Source: Crossiella sp. S99.2 (GTDB taxonomy: Bacteria > Actinomycetota > Actinomycetes > Mycobacteriales > Pseudonocardiaceae). From it: a DNA stretch of 64,000 nucleotides. Each line of letters begins with the position of its first letter. The stretch's first letter is position 1. The stretch spans positions 186,001 to 250,000 of the forward strand of contig NZ_JALMDK010000011.1 in assembly GCF_023094165.1 (NCBI RefSeq), written 5' to 3'. The notes beneath the pieces were generated by a model, which searched no databases, was not told where the DNA came from, and saw only the letters and a list, made by a program, of their open reading frames with translations. Both the position numbers and the translations under genes were made by a program. Positions 49,005 to 58,253 of the stretch are shown piece by piece.

Positions 49005-49691
49005 TCACGCAGGCAAAGTGGCTGCCAGTTCGCGGAACCGGGTGGCGGCGTTCGTCAGCAAGGCTGGGCCGTGGCCGAAGCAGGCGGTCTCGAAGTCGAG
49101 TTCGCTCAACCGGGCGAACGACTTCCGGGCCAGCCCACTGTCCACATTGAACACTCCCACGCTCAGCCCCGTCACGTTCACCACCGCGTCCCCCAGGAAC
49201 ACCACCCCCGACGGCAACCACACCGCGATGCTCCCCGGTGTGTGACCCGGCGCCCCGACCACCCGGGCCCCGCCGCCGAAGGCCAGCACCTCGCCGTCCT
49301 TGACCTCGCGGTCCACCCGGCACACCGCGTGCTCCGGCACCCCTGGCGAGATCTGTTCGTACAGCTCCCTTTCCCAGTCCGCCTCGAACACCGGTGGTAG
49401 CCCCACCGCCTCGCCGCGGATCATCGGGGCGTCCGCGTGGTGGGCGATCACTTCCGCGTCGCTCCAGGCCACGATTTCCGCGGCCGCGCCGGTGTGGTCG
49501 CCGTGCCAGTGGGTCAACACGATCCGCCGCAGTGGGACCCCCAGACCCGCCACCACCTGGCGCACCTGGCCGCCGTAGCCGGACAGGCCCGTGTCGATCA
49601 GGGTCGCCTCGGTGTCGTCGCGCCACAGGTAGGCCTGGCCCACCGGGAAGGTGAGCTGGGTCAGGTTCGGCAGCAGGGGCGTGATGTCCAT
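49005..49691 (-). CDS. Metallo-beta-lactamase-fold hydrolase
   Basis: 228 residues. Metal-binding HWHGDH (61-66) with preceding IVLT, later VGAPGHTPGSIAVWLPSGVVFLGDAVV and CFGHGPALL carry the remaining ligands. No signal peptide. The set resembles hydrolases acting on thioesters, lactones or glyoxalase II-type substrates; it is not a secreted beta-lactamase. Divergent from the MmcQ/YjbR gene with only 48 bp between start codons. Confidence 0.85.
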   Translation of the reverse strand: MDITPLLPNLTQLTFPVGQAYLWRDDTEATLIDTGLSGYGGQVRQVVAGLGVPLRRIVLTHWHGDHTGAAAEIVAWSDAEVIAHHADAPMIRGEAVGLPPVFEADWERELYEQISPGVPEHAVCRVDREVKDGEVLAFGGGARVVGAPGHTPGSIAVWLPSGVVFLGDAVVNVTGLSVGVFNVDSGLARKSFARLSELDFETACFGHGPALLTNAATRFRELAATLPA

Positions 49692-49739
49692 GTCCGCCAG
49701 CCTGGCAGTGACCGCGGTGCCCGGATACCGTGTTCGCCC

Positions 49740-50138
49740 ATGGCCGAGCATGGTTCTCCCAGGGCGAACGACGAGCTGCGGGCACGCCTGGAACGGCTCG
49801 CGGGCGGGCTGCCGGAGGCGATGGTCGAGGCGGGGCAGCACAGTGCGTTCCGGGTGCGGAAGAAGACGTTCGGGTACTACCTGGACGATCATCACGGGGA
49901 CGGGATCGTCGCGTTGTGCGTCAAGGCCGCGCCGGGGCAACAGCAGGCGCTGGTCGGCGGGCAGCCCGAGCGGTACCTGGTGCCCGCCTACCTCGGCGCC
50001 AAGGGCTGGGTGTCGTTGCGGCTGGACCTGGGTGCGCCGGACTGGGCCGAGATCGAGGAACTGCTGCTGGACAGCTACCGCCTCGTCGCGCCCAAGACCC
50101 TCGCCGCCAAGATCACTGGCGGCCCAGCAGGGCGATGA
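49740..50138 (+). CDS. MmcQ/YjbR-family protein
   Basis: 132 residues with the typical features FRVRKKTFGYYLDDHHGDGIVALCVKA, RYLVPAYLGAKGWVSLRLD and LLLDSYRLVAPKTLAAKI. These small cytoplasmic proteins have a CyaY-like fold and may bind DNA; function unknown. TACCGT eight nt before the ATG with no Shine-Dalgarno suggests a leaderless transcript. The 3' end overlaps the convergent aminopeptidase gene by 26 bp. Confidence 0.83.
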   Translation: MAEHGSPRANDELRARLERLAGGLPEAMVEAGQHSAFRVRKKTFGYYLDDHHGDGIVALCVKAAPGQQQALVGGQPERYLVPAYLGAKGWVSLRLDLGAPDWAEIEELLLDSYRLVAPKTLAAKITGGPAGR

Positions 50139-50931
50139 GCTGGATGACGCGGTAGGCGGTCGGGAAGTCCTCGGCCGCATAGGACAGGGTGCGTTCGCCG
50201 ATCAACTCCATGCCGGGCACCAGCAGGGCGTTCTCCGCCATCGCGGGGCTCAGCACGTCCACCTCGACGTCGACCTCGCCTGCGAACCGCAGTGGGCGGA
50301 CCCGGCTGCTGCGGCGCAACGCCTGGGGCACCGCGGCCCGGATCCGGGCGCAGGCCTCCTCCGGGTGCAGGTTCTCCGCCGCGCGCATCCCCAAGGCCCG
50401 CTTGACCACCACCGACCAGATCCCGCGGGCCACCCCGCTCGCCTCGGTGGCCACCGTCTCGTCCCCGGCGACCAGGATCGGCACCGCGCCGTGCGCCGCG
50501 GCCAGGGCGGCGTTGAGGCCGAGTTCGCCCAGGCTGCGGTCGTTGCAGCGGACGTCGGCGATCACCGCGCCGCTGATGGTGTGCGAGAGCACCGAATGGG
50601 CCAGGCCGGCCCGGCCGTGGTAGCCGACGAAGATCACCGAATCCACGTCCTCGGCGATGCCGGCCATCATGCCGAAGGGCTTGGGTTTGCCGCGCAACAG
50701 CGTGGCGCGGCGGTCCAGCTGCTCGGGTAAGAGGTTGCGGAACTGGGCGTGCGCGTCGGAGACCAGCACCTCCGCGTCCGGTTCGGCGTCGTAGACCCCG
50801 CGCACCGCGGCGTTGGCCTCGGCGGTCATCAGCGCCCGGTTGCGCTCGTACTCCCGTTCCCCCGGACGGACGTCCTCGCCGTCGACGATCCCGGCGATCC
50901 CCTCCATGTCCACCGACACGAGCACCCGCAT
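50113..50931 (-). CDS. dppA: M55-family D-aminopeptidase (DppA-like)
   Basis: 272 residues. The zinc motif VSVDMEGIAGI (D8 and E10), VSDAHAQFRNL and FVGYHGRAG (His) are those of DppA, a self-compartmentalising D-amino-acid aminopeptidase that releases D-Ala from short peptides. In bacteria it recycles or scavenges D-amino-acid peptides, such as those from peptidoglycan. Neighbouring cell-wall and protease genes (PBP, subtilase) agree loosely with that role, but it is transcribed alone. Confidence 0.86.
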   Translation of the reverse strand: MRVLVSVDMEGIAGIVDGEDVRPGEREYERNRALMTAEANAAVRGVYDAEPDAEVLVSDAHAQFRNLLPEQLDRRATLLRGKPKPFGMMAGIAEDVDSVIFVGYHGRAGLAHSVLSHTISGAVIADVRCNDRSLGELGLNAALAAAHGAVPILVAGDETVATEASGVARGIWSVVVKRALGMRAAENLHPEEACARIRAAVPQALRRSSRVRPLRFAGEVDVEVDVLSPAMAENALLVPGMELIGERTLSYAAEDFPTAYRVIQLIALLGRQ

Positions 50932-50954
50932 ACACGCCCCTTAACCCCGAAAGC

Positions 50955-50992
50955 AAAGCTGGCGGCGACCCCGCAGGGTCACCGCCAGCTTT
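50955..50992 (-). terminator. Hairpin terminator of the subtilase gene
   Basis: Arms starting AAAGCTGGCGG and ending CCGCCAGCTTT pair at 16 of 17 positions with a 4-nt loop (CGCA). Located 12 bp after the subtilase stop, upstream of dppA on the same strand. Confidence 0.8.
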
Positions 50993-51003
50993 CCCCATCC
51001 GGG

Positions 51004-53043
51004 TTACTTCGTTACAACCAGGGCGTAGTCAGCATCGGTCTCCGGGGTTTCCGGGTGACCGTCCGCGTTGACCTGGTCGGCCACGACCTCCACCTTCCAG
51101 GTGCCCTTGGCCGCCTTCTCCAAGATCACGTTCTCCACGGTGTCGACGCTGTTCGCGGCGCCACCGGGGGTGGAGAAGTTGCCGACGTTGAGGCCGTTGT
51201 TGCCCCAGTACACGGTGCCGTCGGGCGCGGTGACCTTGAGCGTCAGGTCGTTGACCCGCGACTGCGCCGCGGTCGGCGAACCGGCCGGGTCGGTGTAGGC
51301 CAGGGTCGCCTTGAACGGCGTGCTGCCGTCCGCCTCGACCGTGTAAGCCTTGGCCTGGCCTGCCTTGAGCAGGTCGGTCTCGTTCACCAGCACCGGCAGC
51401 TTCCAGGCGTTGCCCTTGGCCTGGTTGTACAGGTTGCCCACGCTCGCGGTGCCCCAGCCCTGGTGCGTCCGGGTCAGGTCGTGGGTGGCGCCGGAGAAGG
51501 TGTACTGGTTCGCGGTGTTGACCAGCAGCGCTTTCACCGTGGCGGCGTGCGGCCGGGAGGCGAAGACGTCCCGCTTCTTGCCGGGCGCGCCGTCGAAGAC
51601 CCCGTCCGCCCACATCTGGAACACCAGGCCGGCGTTGCCGCAGGTGATCGGGGTGGCACCGCTGGTGCCGCCGAAGCTCGGCGTGTACGCGGTGTCGTTG
51701 GTCGAGGTGGTGGTGTCGATGCCGTCGTAGTAGTTGGAGATCTCCGGCTTGATCCGGCCGTCGGCCGCCGGGCCAATGCTGGCGCCGCGGTTCCAGGTGT
51801 CATCGGTGCGGGCCAGGGTGTTCTTGTGGTACTGCGCGCCCACCGAGAGCACGTTCTTCGCCCACGCCTCCGGCCGCGACTGCTGCGAGCCGGCGTTGCT
51901 CTGGGACTGGCAGATGAACAGGTCCAGATCGAAGACGATCTTGTCCATGGCCGCGGAGATGGTGGTGTAGGAGGTGGTCAGCGCGTTGCCCCAGCTGTTG
52001 GTCTGGAACACCGCCTTGTACTTGCCGTTGGGGTCGACCAGCTCCTTGGAGTGGGCGTACCGGTCGGGCACGTTGTAGCCGGAGTGGATGCCCTGGCCCT
52101 CGGGCAGCAGCCCGCGGTGCTTGGGGCTGACGCCGGTGGCGAAGATCTGGCCGTAGGTGGAGGTGCCGTGGCTGGGGCTGGTGCCCGCGGCGCCGTGCTG
52201 GATCGGCGGCTTGGCCCGGAACTCCTGGTGGGTGGTGCGCAGGCCGGAGTCCATGACCTCGCCGACCACGCCCTGGCCCTTGTAGCCGCCGGCGGACTCG
52301 ATGACGTTGGCGCCGCCGTCGATGCGCGCGTTGTCCATGTCGGTCTCCGGCCCGGAGGCCGCGTCCACCGCGAGGACCTGGTCCAGGTGCGCGGTGGCGC
52401 GCAGCTGGGCCGGGTTGAGGGTGACCTCCAGGTGCTGGGTGCTGGCCGAGGCCACGTGCACCTGGCCACCGGCGCGGGTGATCGCCTCGGCGGCGGCCTG
52501 CTGCTCGGCGGCGTTGGCCTCGACCAGGGTCACCACGTAGCGGGCGGCCTTGGTCTCCTTGAGCGCGGCCGGGGCCAGCTTGTCGCCGGGCTGGTAGGCG
52601 CCGACCCAGCGGACGAAGCCGAGCTTGGCGACGCGTTCCTTGGTGGCCGGGCTCATCCGCACCACGTAGGCGTAGTCGGGGATGAACGCGCCCAGGCGGG
52701 CGCCGAGGCGGGCCAGCTCACGGCGCTGGGCGTCCAGCGGCGCGGCCTTGAACTGCACCAGGTAGGCCCCGCCCTCGCGGACCCGCAGTTCCTCGGGGGT
52801 GGCGCCCTCGGCCTGCGCGGAGGTGGGGTCGAAGCTGCGGTTGGCCAGCCGGATCTGGCTGGCCTGGGGCAGCTCGCGGCTCCAGGTGTGGCCGCCGTCG
52901 AGGCTGATGGTGAACTTGTCCGCGCCGACCAGTCGGATCTGTTCGGCGTCCGTGCCCGCGCCGCTGGCGCTTGTCGCGCCGGCGCTGAACACGAGCGAAC
53001 TGGCGGTGATCGCCACCAGGAAAACGCGACTCCTTCGCCGCAT
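51004..53043 (-). CDS. Secreted S8 subtilisin-like serine protease
   Basis: 679 residues, ATG behind GGAGG. Signal peptide to about residue 29. A pro-region of some 200 residues (with two ferredoxin-like halves, AYLVQFKAAPLDAQRRELARLG and RYVVTLVEANAAEQQAAAEAI) precedes the catalytic domain: Asp in GEVMDSGLRTTH (D265), His in SHGTSTYGQIF (H292), oxyanion Asn in TNSWGN (N349) and Ser in FGGTSGATP (S461). A C-terminal beta-domain (about 550-679, PGGAANSVDTVENV, GTWKVEVVAD) resembles a P-domain. It would be an extracellular protease with a self-removed propeptide. Confidence 0.9.
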   Translation of the reverse strand: MRRRSRVFLVAITASSLVFSAGATSASGAGTDAEQIRLVGADKFTISLDGGHTWSRELPQASQIRLANRSFDPTSAQAEGATPEELRVREGGAYLVQFKAAPLDAQRRELARLGARLGAFIPDYAYVVRMSPATKERVAKLGFVRWVGAYQPGDKLAPAALKETKAARYVVTLVEANAAEQQAAAEAITRAGGQVHVASASTQHLEVTLNPAQLRATAHLDQVLAVDAASGPETDMDNARIDGGANVIESAGGYKGQGVVGEVMDSGLRTTHQEFRAKPPIQHGAAGTSPSHGTSTYGQIFATGVSPKHRGLLPEGQGIHSGYNVPDRYAHSKELVDPNGKYKAVFQTNSWGNALTTSYTTISAAMDKIVFDLDLFICQSQSNAGSQQSRPEAWAKNVLSVGAQYHKNTLARTDDTWNRGASIGPAADGRIKPEISNYYDGIDTTTSTNDTAYTPSFGGTSGATPITCGNAGLVFQMWADGVFDGAPGKKRDVFASRPHAATVKALLVNTANQYTFSGATHDLTRTHQGWGTASVGNLYNQAKGNAWKLPVLVNETDLLKAGQAKAYTVEADGSTPFKATLAYTDPAGSPTAAQSRVNDLTLKVTAPDGTVYWGNNGLNVGNFSTPGGAANSVDTVENVILEKAAKGTWKVEVVADQVNADGHPETPETDADYALVVTK

Positions 53044-53316
53044 CGACTACCTCCAGCGCAATTACAGGGGTGGCCCGGACAGGCGTGATCCGGCCGTAAT
53101 CCGGACAGTAACGACGGTTTACCAACCCATCACCCGACAGAAGTTGGTTTACGTCCATACCTTCGTCGTGAGCCGGTCTGATCAGCGAGGATGGCGCGAA
53201 AGCGCAGACAGGGAAAGTCGCCGCGACCCAGCGTACTCCAGTGAATACGGGCCGCGACGACTTATTTGGATAATTTACCTGTTTGACCTAATACGGCGAG
53301 AAGTACGGCCGTTTGG

Positions 53317-55425
53317 TCACTGGTACTGCGATCCGGCCGCTGGTAGGGACTTGGTTTCCGCGCCCTGATGAATGGGCTTCATCGCCTCGAACCAGGTCCG
53401 GGCCGGCACCTTGCCGCCGTAGATGTTGCCGCTGCCGCACAGCCGGGGCTGGGCGCCGTCGCAGATCGGCTTGGGGGTCGGGCTGTCGGAGAAGGTCAGC
53501 ACCGCGCCGGAGAAGTTCGGGGTGGCGCCGACGAACCCGGCGGACTGGTGGTTCTGGGTGGTGCCCGTCTTGCCGATCATCTGCCGGGTCCAGTTCGCCT
53601 GGCGGGCGGCCTGCGCCGCGGTGCCCTCGGTGGTGTCCTTGCTCAGCCCCTGGGCCAGCGCACCGGCCAGGCCGGGGTCGATGGCCTGCTCGCAGGCGGC
53701 TTCCTTGAGTTCGACCGGCTTGCCGTTGCGGTCGGTCACCTGCTCGATCGGGGTGGGCGGGCACCAGGTGCCGCCGCTGGTGATGGTGGCCCCGACGTTG
53801 GCCAGTTCCAGCACGCTGACCACGGTCACGCCCAGGGTGAACGAGCCGACCTTGTTGTCCTTGACCCACTTGTCCTGGGCGATGCGCAGCGAGGCGTCCT
53901 TGGCGTCCGGGTTGATCTTGGAGCCGCCGCGGTTGACCGACTGCATGCTGTCCCGCAGGCCCATCTTCACCGACATGTCGACCACGTTGTTCAGCCCGGC
54001 CTGCTCCTCCAGGATGACGAACCCGGTGTTGGGCGAGTGCGCCAGCGCGCTCTGCAGGGTCATCGTGGTGTCGCCGCCCTCGCTGGCGTTCTTCACCGTG
54101 TAGGCCTTGCCGCCGTTCTTGTAGATCGAGGAGGTGTAGCTGTTGGGCACGTTGACCGTGCGGTTGACCCCGGTCTTGCCCTCCTCCATGGCCGCGGCCG
54201 CGGTGAAGATCTTGAAGATCGACCCGGCGCCGAACCGGCTGACGTCGGCTGGCAGGTTGAACGAGGTCTGGTTCTTGCTCTTGTCGTTGCCGTAGTCCCG
54301 GTTGGCGCCCAGCGCGCGCACCCGGTGCTTGTCCTTGCCCGGCTCGACCACGGCCATCGCGTTGGCCACGCCGTCGGTGTTCTTGCTGACCTCGCCCTCG
54401 GCCGCGGCCTTGACCGCGTCGTTGGCGCCCTGGTCCAGGGTGGTCTTGATGGTGTAGCCGCCGCGCTTGAGCTTGTCCTTGGACAAGCCCAGCTTGGCCA
54501 GGTAGTCCACCACGTAGTCGCAGAAGTAGCCGTTGGTCTGGCCGTTCTCCGCGCTCACGCAGTCATTGGGGCGGCGCTTGACCGCGGCGAAGCTGAGCAC
54601 CTCGTCCTGGAACTGCTTGAGCAGCCGCTGCGCCTCGGCGGGGTCCTTGCCCAGCGCGCCGGTGTCGGCCATCCGCTTGAGCACGTGGTCGCGGCGGTCC
54701 TTGGCCTTCTCCGGGTTCTCCGTGCCGAGCTTGGACGGCTTGTTGACCAGACCGGCCAGGTAGGCGGCCTCCGGGACGCTGAGGTCCTTGGGCAGCTTGT
54801 CGAAGAAGTGCCGGGAGGCGGACTTGATGCCGTAGATCTGGCCGCCGAAGGGCACCACGTTGAGGTAGCGGGTGAGGATCTCGTCCTTGCTCAGCGTGCG
54901 TTCCAGCTGCAGCGCGATGCGCACCTCGCGCAGCTTGCGGGCCGCGGTGACCTCGCTGGCCTTCTCCCGCTCCACGTCGGTCTTGGCCACGACGTAGGCG
55001 AGGTAGTTCTTCACGTACTGCTGGGTGATGGAGGAGCCGCCCTCGACCCGCTGGCCGAGCACGCCCTTGACCACCGCGCGCAGGGTGCCCTTCCAGTCCA
55101 CGCCGTTGTGTTCCTCGAAGCGGTGGTCCTCGATGGCGACCATGGCCGCCTTCATGTTCTGCGAGATCCCCGCGCTGTCGACCAGTTCCCGGTCCTGGTC
55201 GTAGAGGTAGGCGATGGGCTTGCCCTTGCTATCGGTGATCGTGGTGAGCAGCGGCGGGTCGGCCTGGGCCAGTTCGGCGGAGAACTGGTCGACCGTCTCA
55301 CTGGCCCGGTTCGACAGCAGCCCCGCCCCGCCCACGACGGGGAAGGCGATCGCGGCGACCACCAGACCGGCCACCACGCACAGCCCTATGAGTTTCAACA
55401 TCCCCGTCGCTCGTGCGACCAACAC
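53317..55425 (-). CDS. Class A penicillin-binding protein (transglycosylase/transpeptidase)
   Basis: 702 residues from the GTG at 55425, with AGGGGAG upstream at 8-nt spacing; a GTG at 55446 is less likely. One N-terminal membrane anchor (about 9-38). GT51 transglycosylase domain with the catalytic Glu in AIEDHRFEEH (E99) and GGSSITQQYVKN; transpeptidase domain with SIFK (S402, K405), SPN (464-466) and KTGT near residue 620. It polymerises and cross-links peptidoglycan. No PASTA domains; the tail is short. Alone on its transcript, with a 273-bp gap to the subtilase gene in which nothing else is seen. Confidence 0.92.
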   Translation of the reverse strand: MLVARATGMLKLIGLCVVAGLVVAAIAFPVVGGAGLLSNRASETVDQFSAELAQADPPLLTTITDSKGKPIAYLYDQDRELVDSAGISQNMKAAMVAIEDHRFEEHNGVDWKGTLRAVVKGVLGQRVEGGSSITQQYVKNYLAYVVAKTDVEREKASEVTAARKLREVRIALQLERTLSKDEILTRYLNVVPFGGQIYGIKSASRHFFDKLPKDLSVPEAAYLAGLVNKPSKLGTENPEKAKDRRDHVLKRMADTGALGKDPAEAQRLLKQFQDEVLSFAAVKRRPNDCVSAENGQTNGYFCDYVVDYLAKLGLSKDKLKRGGYTIKTTLDQGANDAVKAAAEGEVSKNTDGVANAMAVVEPGKDKHRVRALGANRDYGNDKSKNQTSFNLPADVSRFGAGSIFKIFTAAAAMEEGKTGVNRTVNVPNSYTSSIYKNGGKAYTVKNASEGGDTTMTLQSALAHSPNTGFVILEEQAGLNNVVDMSVKMGLRDSMQSVNRGGSKINPDAKDASLRIAQDKWVKDNKVGSFTLGVTVVSVLELANVGATITSGGTWCPPTPIEQVTDRNGKPVELKEAACEQAIDPGLAGALAQGLSKDTTEGTAAQAARQANWTRQMIGKTGTTQNHQSAGFVGATPNFSGAVLTFSDSPTPKPICDGAQPRLCGSGNIYGGKVPARTWFEAMKPIHQGAETKSLPAAGSQYQ

Positions 55426-55758
55426 GGTCCGCACTCCCCTCTCCACACCACAGTCACCCGTTCAGTGCACTGTCTACCCGTAAGGGCGCATGAACCCGCA
55501 CCGAGGTTGCATCTGATTCACCGTGATCTTGGACAGTTTGTCGGAGCAAGCGACCGGTACCGGTTCAGCCATGTGAAAACATCGGGTCAACCGGCCGCCG
55601 AACAGCCCACATCGATCGTCTGGAGTCTAATTCCGGCCGTCTTGACCAGCAGACATCGGAGGATAGAGTGTGTCCGCCCCCACACCGCCCCGGACCGCCA
55701 TTCGGAGGGAAAACGCTTTCCAACTGAGGTGCACCGTGTGGTGCGTTGAGGAGCTTCG
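55426..55758. promoter_or_regulatory. Divergent promoter region (PBP / GH31 operon)
   Basis: 333 bp without a gene. It must contain the promoters of both divergent transcripts. The one clear element is the palindrome at 55708-55721, given separately. The short minus-strand readings here are chance. Confidence 0.5.
55708..55721. promoter_or_regulatory. Putative LacI-family operator GGAAAACGCTTTCC
   Basis: Palindrome with 5-bp arms GGAAA/TTTCC around ACGC and a central CG, 38 bp upstream of the GH31 start. It resembles LacI/GalR-family operators, unlike the CebR-type site at 29663, so another regulator probably acts here. Confidence 0.6.
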
Positions 55759-58239
55759 ATGGCATCGAGACGGCGGGGTTTCCGACGACTGACCGTGTTC
55801 GGCGCGGCGCTGGCGGTCACGCTGGCCAGTACCGGCGCGGCGGGCGCGGATTCCGCTCCCAGCCTGCCCGTCCCCGACTCCCCCGTCCCGGAGGCCGAGG
55901 CCGCCCCGCCGAGCTGGCGGGCCGAGCCGAGTCCGTTCCGGCTGAGCTTCCGGCAGGGCCACCGGCAGCTGACCGCCCAGCTCGCCGACCCGACCGCGCG
56001 GATGGTTTACCAGCTGGCCGACGGCAGCACGCACCACCTCACCGACCTCCGCGGCCACCAGGCCACCCCGGATGGGACGAGCTACACGGTGGCCACCACC
56101 GAACCCGGCCGCACCGCCACGGTGGCCGTCGCGCGCACCCCGCGCGGGCTACGGGTGGACTGGACCTTCAGCCCGGCCACCGGGGTGACCAGGGTGTCCG
56201 AGACGCTCACCGGGTCGCCGGCGGAGCACTTCCTCGGCGGCGGCGCGCACACCATGTTCACCGACCTGCGCGGCAAGGTGCTGCTGAACAAGGCGGTCTT
56301 CGTCGGGGCCAGCAACTTCGGCAAGTGCAACAAGAACGGCGCGCCGACCCCGTTCTTCCTCAGCTCGCACGGCTACGCGGTCTACCCGGACACCGTCGCG
56401 ATCGGCCGGATCGCCTTCCCCGGCGCGCAGGCGGACACCCACTGCGAGGACAAACCCGCGCCCTGCCCGGTCGCTTACGGCCAGAATGACCGGATCCAGT
56501 TGTGTTTCAAGGACGACCACCTCTCCTACGAGGTCTACGGCGGCTCGCCCGACCGGGTCACCCGCTCCTACTTCCAGCGCGTCGGGCTGCCCACGCTGCC
56601 GCCGCCGCGGCAGTTCGCGCTGATGAAATGGCGGGACAAGTACAACACCCAGGCCGAGGTGATCGAGGACGCCGTCCAGTTCCAGGCACACAACCTGCCC
56701 CTGGACACGGTGTGGATCGACAACCCGTGGGAGCAGGGCCCGGAGGGCGCGCGGCCGACCTATGCCTGCATCGGCGCGCTCAGCTTCGACAAGCAGGTCT
56801 TCCCGGACGCCCAGGGCATGATCGACGACCTGAAGCGGCGCGGGGTGAACCTGGGGGTGTGGGTGGCGCCGTTCCTGGCCAAGCAGTCCGACGGCAAACC
56901 GTGCCCGCACGACTACCCGCCGAACTCCTTCGTGCAGTCCGACCGCACCAACGTGCTCGACCTGGACCTGACCAACCCGGCCACCCGCGCGCACTACGAG
57001 GCCAAGCTGGAGAAGGTCTTCCGGATGGGCGTGAACATGGTCAAGGGCGACCGCGGCGAGGAGCACAACTTCGAGGAGTCCACCTTCGCCGGCGGACCGG
57101 GTCGGCTGCTGCACAACAGGTATCCGTTGCTCTACGCCGAATCCGTGGCCCGCGCGCTGCGCAAAGCGCACGGGGACAACTACACGATGCTCTTCCGGGC
57201 CGGCTACGACGGCATGCCGACCATCCTGCGCGGGGCCTGGATGGCTGACGCCGACATGAGTTTCGACGGGTTGCGGCTGACGCTGCGGCGCGGGGTCAAC
57301 AACGGGATGACCGGGCATCCGGTGTGGGGTTCGGACACCGGCGGCTACCGGCGGATCGCACCCGACTCGCCCTCGCCGTCGCTGTTCACCCGGTGGGCGC
57401 AGCTGTCCGCGGTCTCACCGGTGTTCCAGGTCGGCGGGCCGGGCCGCAACGGCACCCCGTGGGTCTACGACGCGGACACGCTGCGCCGGTTCCGGGACGC
57501 GGCCAAGCTGCACTACGAGCTGTTCCCCTACCTGTTCGAGCAGGCCCGGCTGGCCGCGGCCACCGGAGTGCCGATCACCCGGCCGATGCCCTTCGAGCAC
57601 CCGAGGGAAGAGGCGGCCTGGACGGCGGACCAGCAGTTCATGGTCGGTCCGGACCTGCTGGCCGCGCCGGTGACCGAGGACCGCGCCGAGGCCGACGGGG
57701 CGGCAGGCAAGCCCACGCCGGTGCGGGTGTGGCTGCCCAAGGGCGACTGGATCGACCTGCACAGCGGGCAGACCGTGACCGGTGACCGGACCATCGTCCG
57801 CGAGTCCACTGTGGACGAATTCCCGCTGTACCTGCGAGCGGGTGCGGCGATCGGGTTCAACCAGCGCGGGCCGCAGGTGTGGGCCAAGGCGTGGGGCACC
57901 AACGATCTGGACCGCAAGGACCGCGCGGGCTGGCTGGTCTCCGCCGACGGCGGCGCGCGTGCGGAGAACCCTTACGGCGGCAAGCTGACCAGTCACCGGG
58001 TGGGCAAGCACCTGGTGATCACCCTGCGCGACGCGCCTGCCGAGACCCAGCTGACCCTGCCCGGGGTCAACGGCCTGCGCGCCGCCTACCTCGACGGCCG
58101 CCCCGCCGCTAAGTCCACTGTGGACGAACTGCGCGGCAGGGCCAGCGGCTGGACCACGACCACCGGCGCGTTCGGCGGCACCGTGGTGAAACTCCGCCCG
58201 CACAACGGGATCAGCCAGGTAGTGCTGACCCTCCCCTGA
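55759..58239 (+). CDS. Secreted GH31 glycosidase
   Basis: 826 residues, ATG behind GAGGAG. Signal peptide to about residue 30. N-terminal beta-sandwich, then the barrel with PLDTVWIDNPWEQG, nucleophile Asp in MVKGDRGEEHNF (D431) and acid/base Asp in WGSDTGGYRR (D526), and C-terminal beta domains. GH31 comprises alpha-glucosidases, alpha-xylosidases and sulfoquinovosidases; the specificity is not settled here. First gene of an operon with two GH105 hydrolases (gaps 14 and 8 nt), so alpha-linked side chains of a uronic acid polysaccharide are the likely target. Two exact copies of GTCCACTGTGGAC lie near its 3' end. Confidence 0.88.
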   Translation: MASRRRGFRRLTVFGAALAVTLASTGAAGADSAPSLPVPDSPVPEAEAAPPSWRAEPSPFRLSFRQGHRQLTAQLADPTARMVYQLADGSTHHLTDLRGHQATPDGTSYTVATTEPGRTATVAVARTPRGLRVDWTFSPATGVTRVSETLTGSPAEHFLGGGAHTMFTDLRGKVLLNKAVFVGASNFGKCNKNGAPTPFFLSSHGYAVYPDTVAIGRIAFPGAQADTHCEDKPAPCPVAYGQNDRIQLCFKDDHLSYEVYGGSPDRVTRSYFQRVGLPTLPPPRQFALMKWRDKYNTQAEVIEDAVQFQAHNLPLDTVWIDNPWEQGPEGARPTYACIGALSFDKQVFPDAQGMIDDLKRRGVNLGVWVAPFLAKQSDGKPCPHDYPPNSFVQSDRTNVLDLDLTNPATRAHYEAKLEKVFRMGVNMVKGDRGEEHNFEESTFAGGPGRLLHNRYPLLYAESVARALRKAHGDNYTMLFRAGYDGMPTILRGAWMADADMSFDGLRLTLRRGVNNGMTGHPVWGSDTGGYRRIAPDSPSPSLFTRWAQLSAVSPVFQVGGPGRNGTPWVYDADTLRRFRDAAKLHYELFPYLFEQARLAAATGVPITRPMPFEHPREEAAWTADQQFMVGPDLLAAPVTEDRAEADGAAGKPTPVRVWLPKGDWIDLHSGQTVTGDRTIVRESTVDEFPLYLRAGAAIGFNQRGPQVWAKAWGTNDLDRKDRAGWLVSADGGARAENPYGGKLTSHRVGKHLVITLRDAPAETQLTLPGVNGLRAAYLDGRPAAKSTVDELRGRASGWTTTTGAFGGTVVKLRPHNGISQVVLTLP

Positions 58240-58253
58240 ATGAAAGGCCCGCC

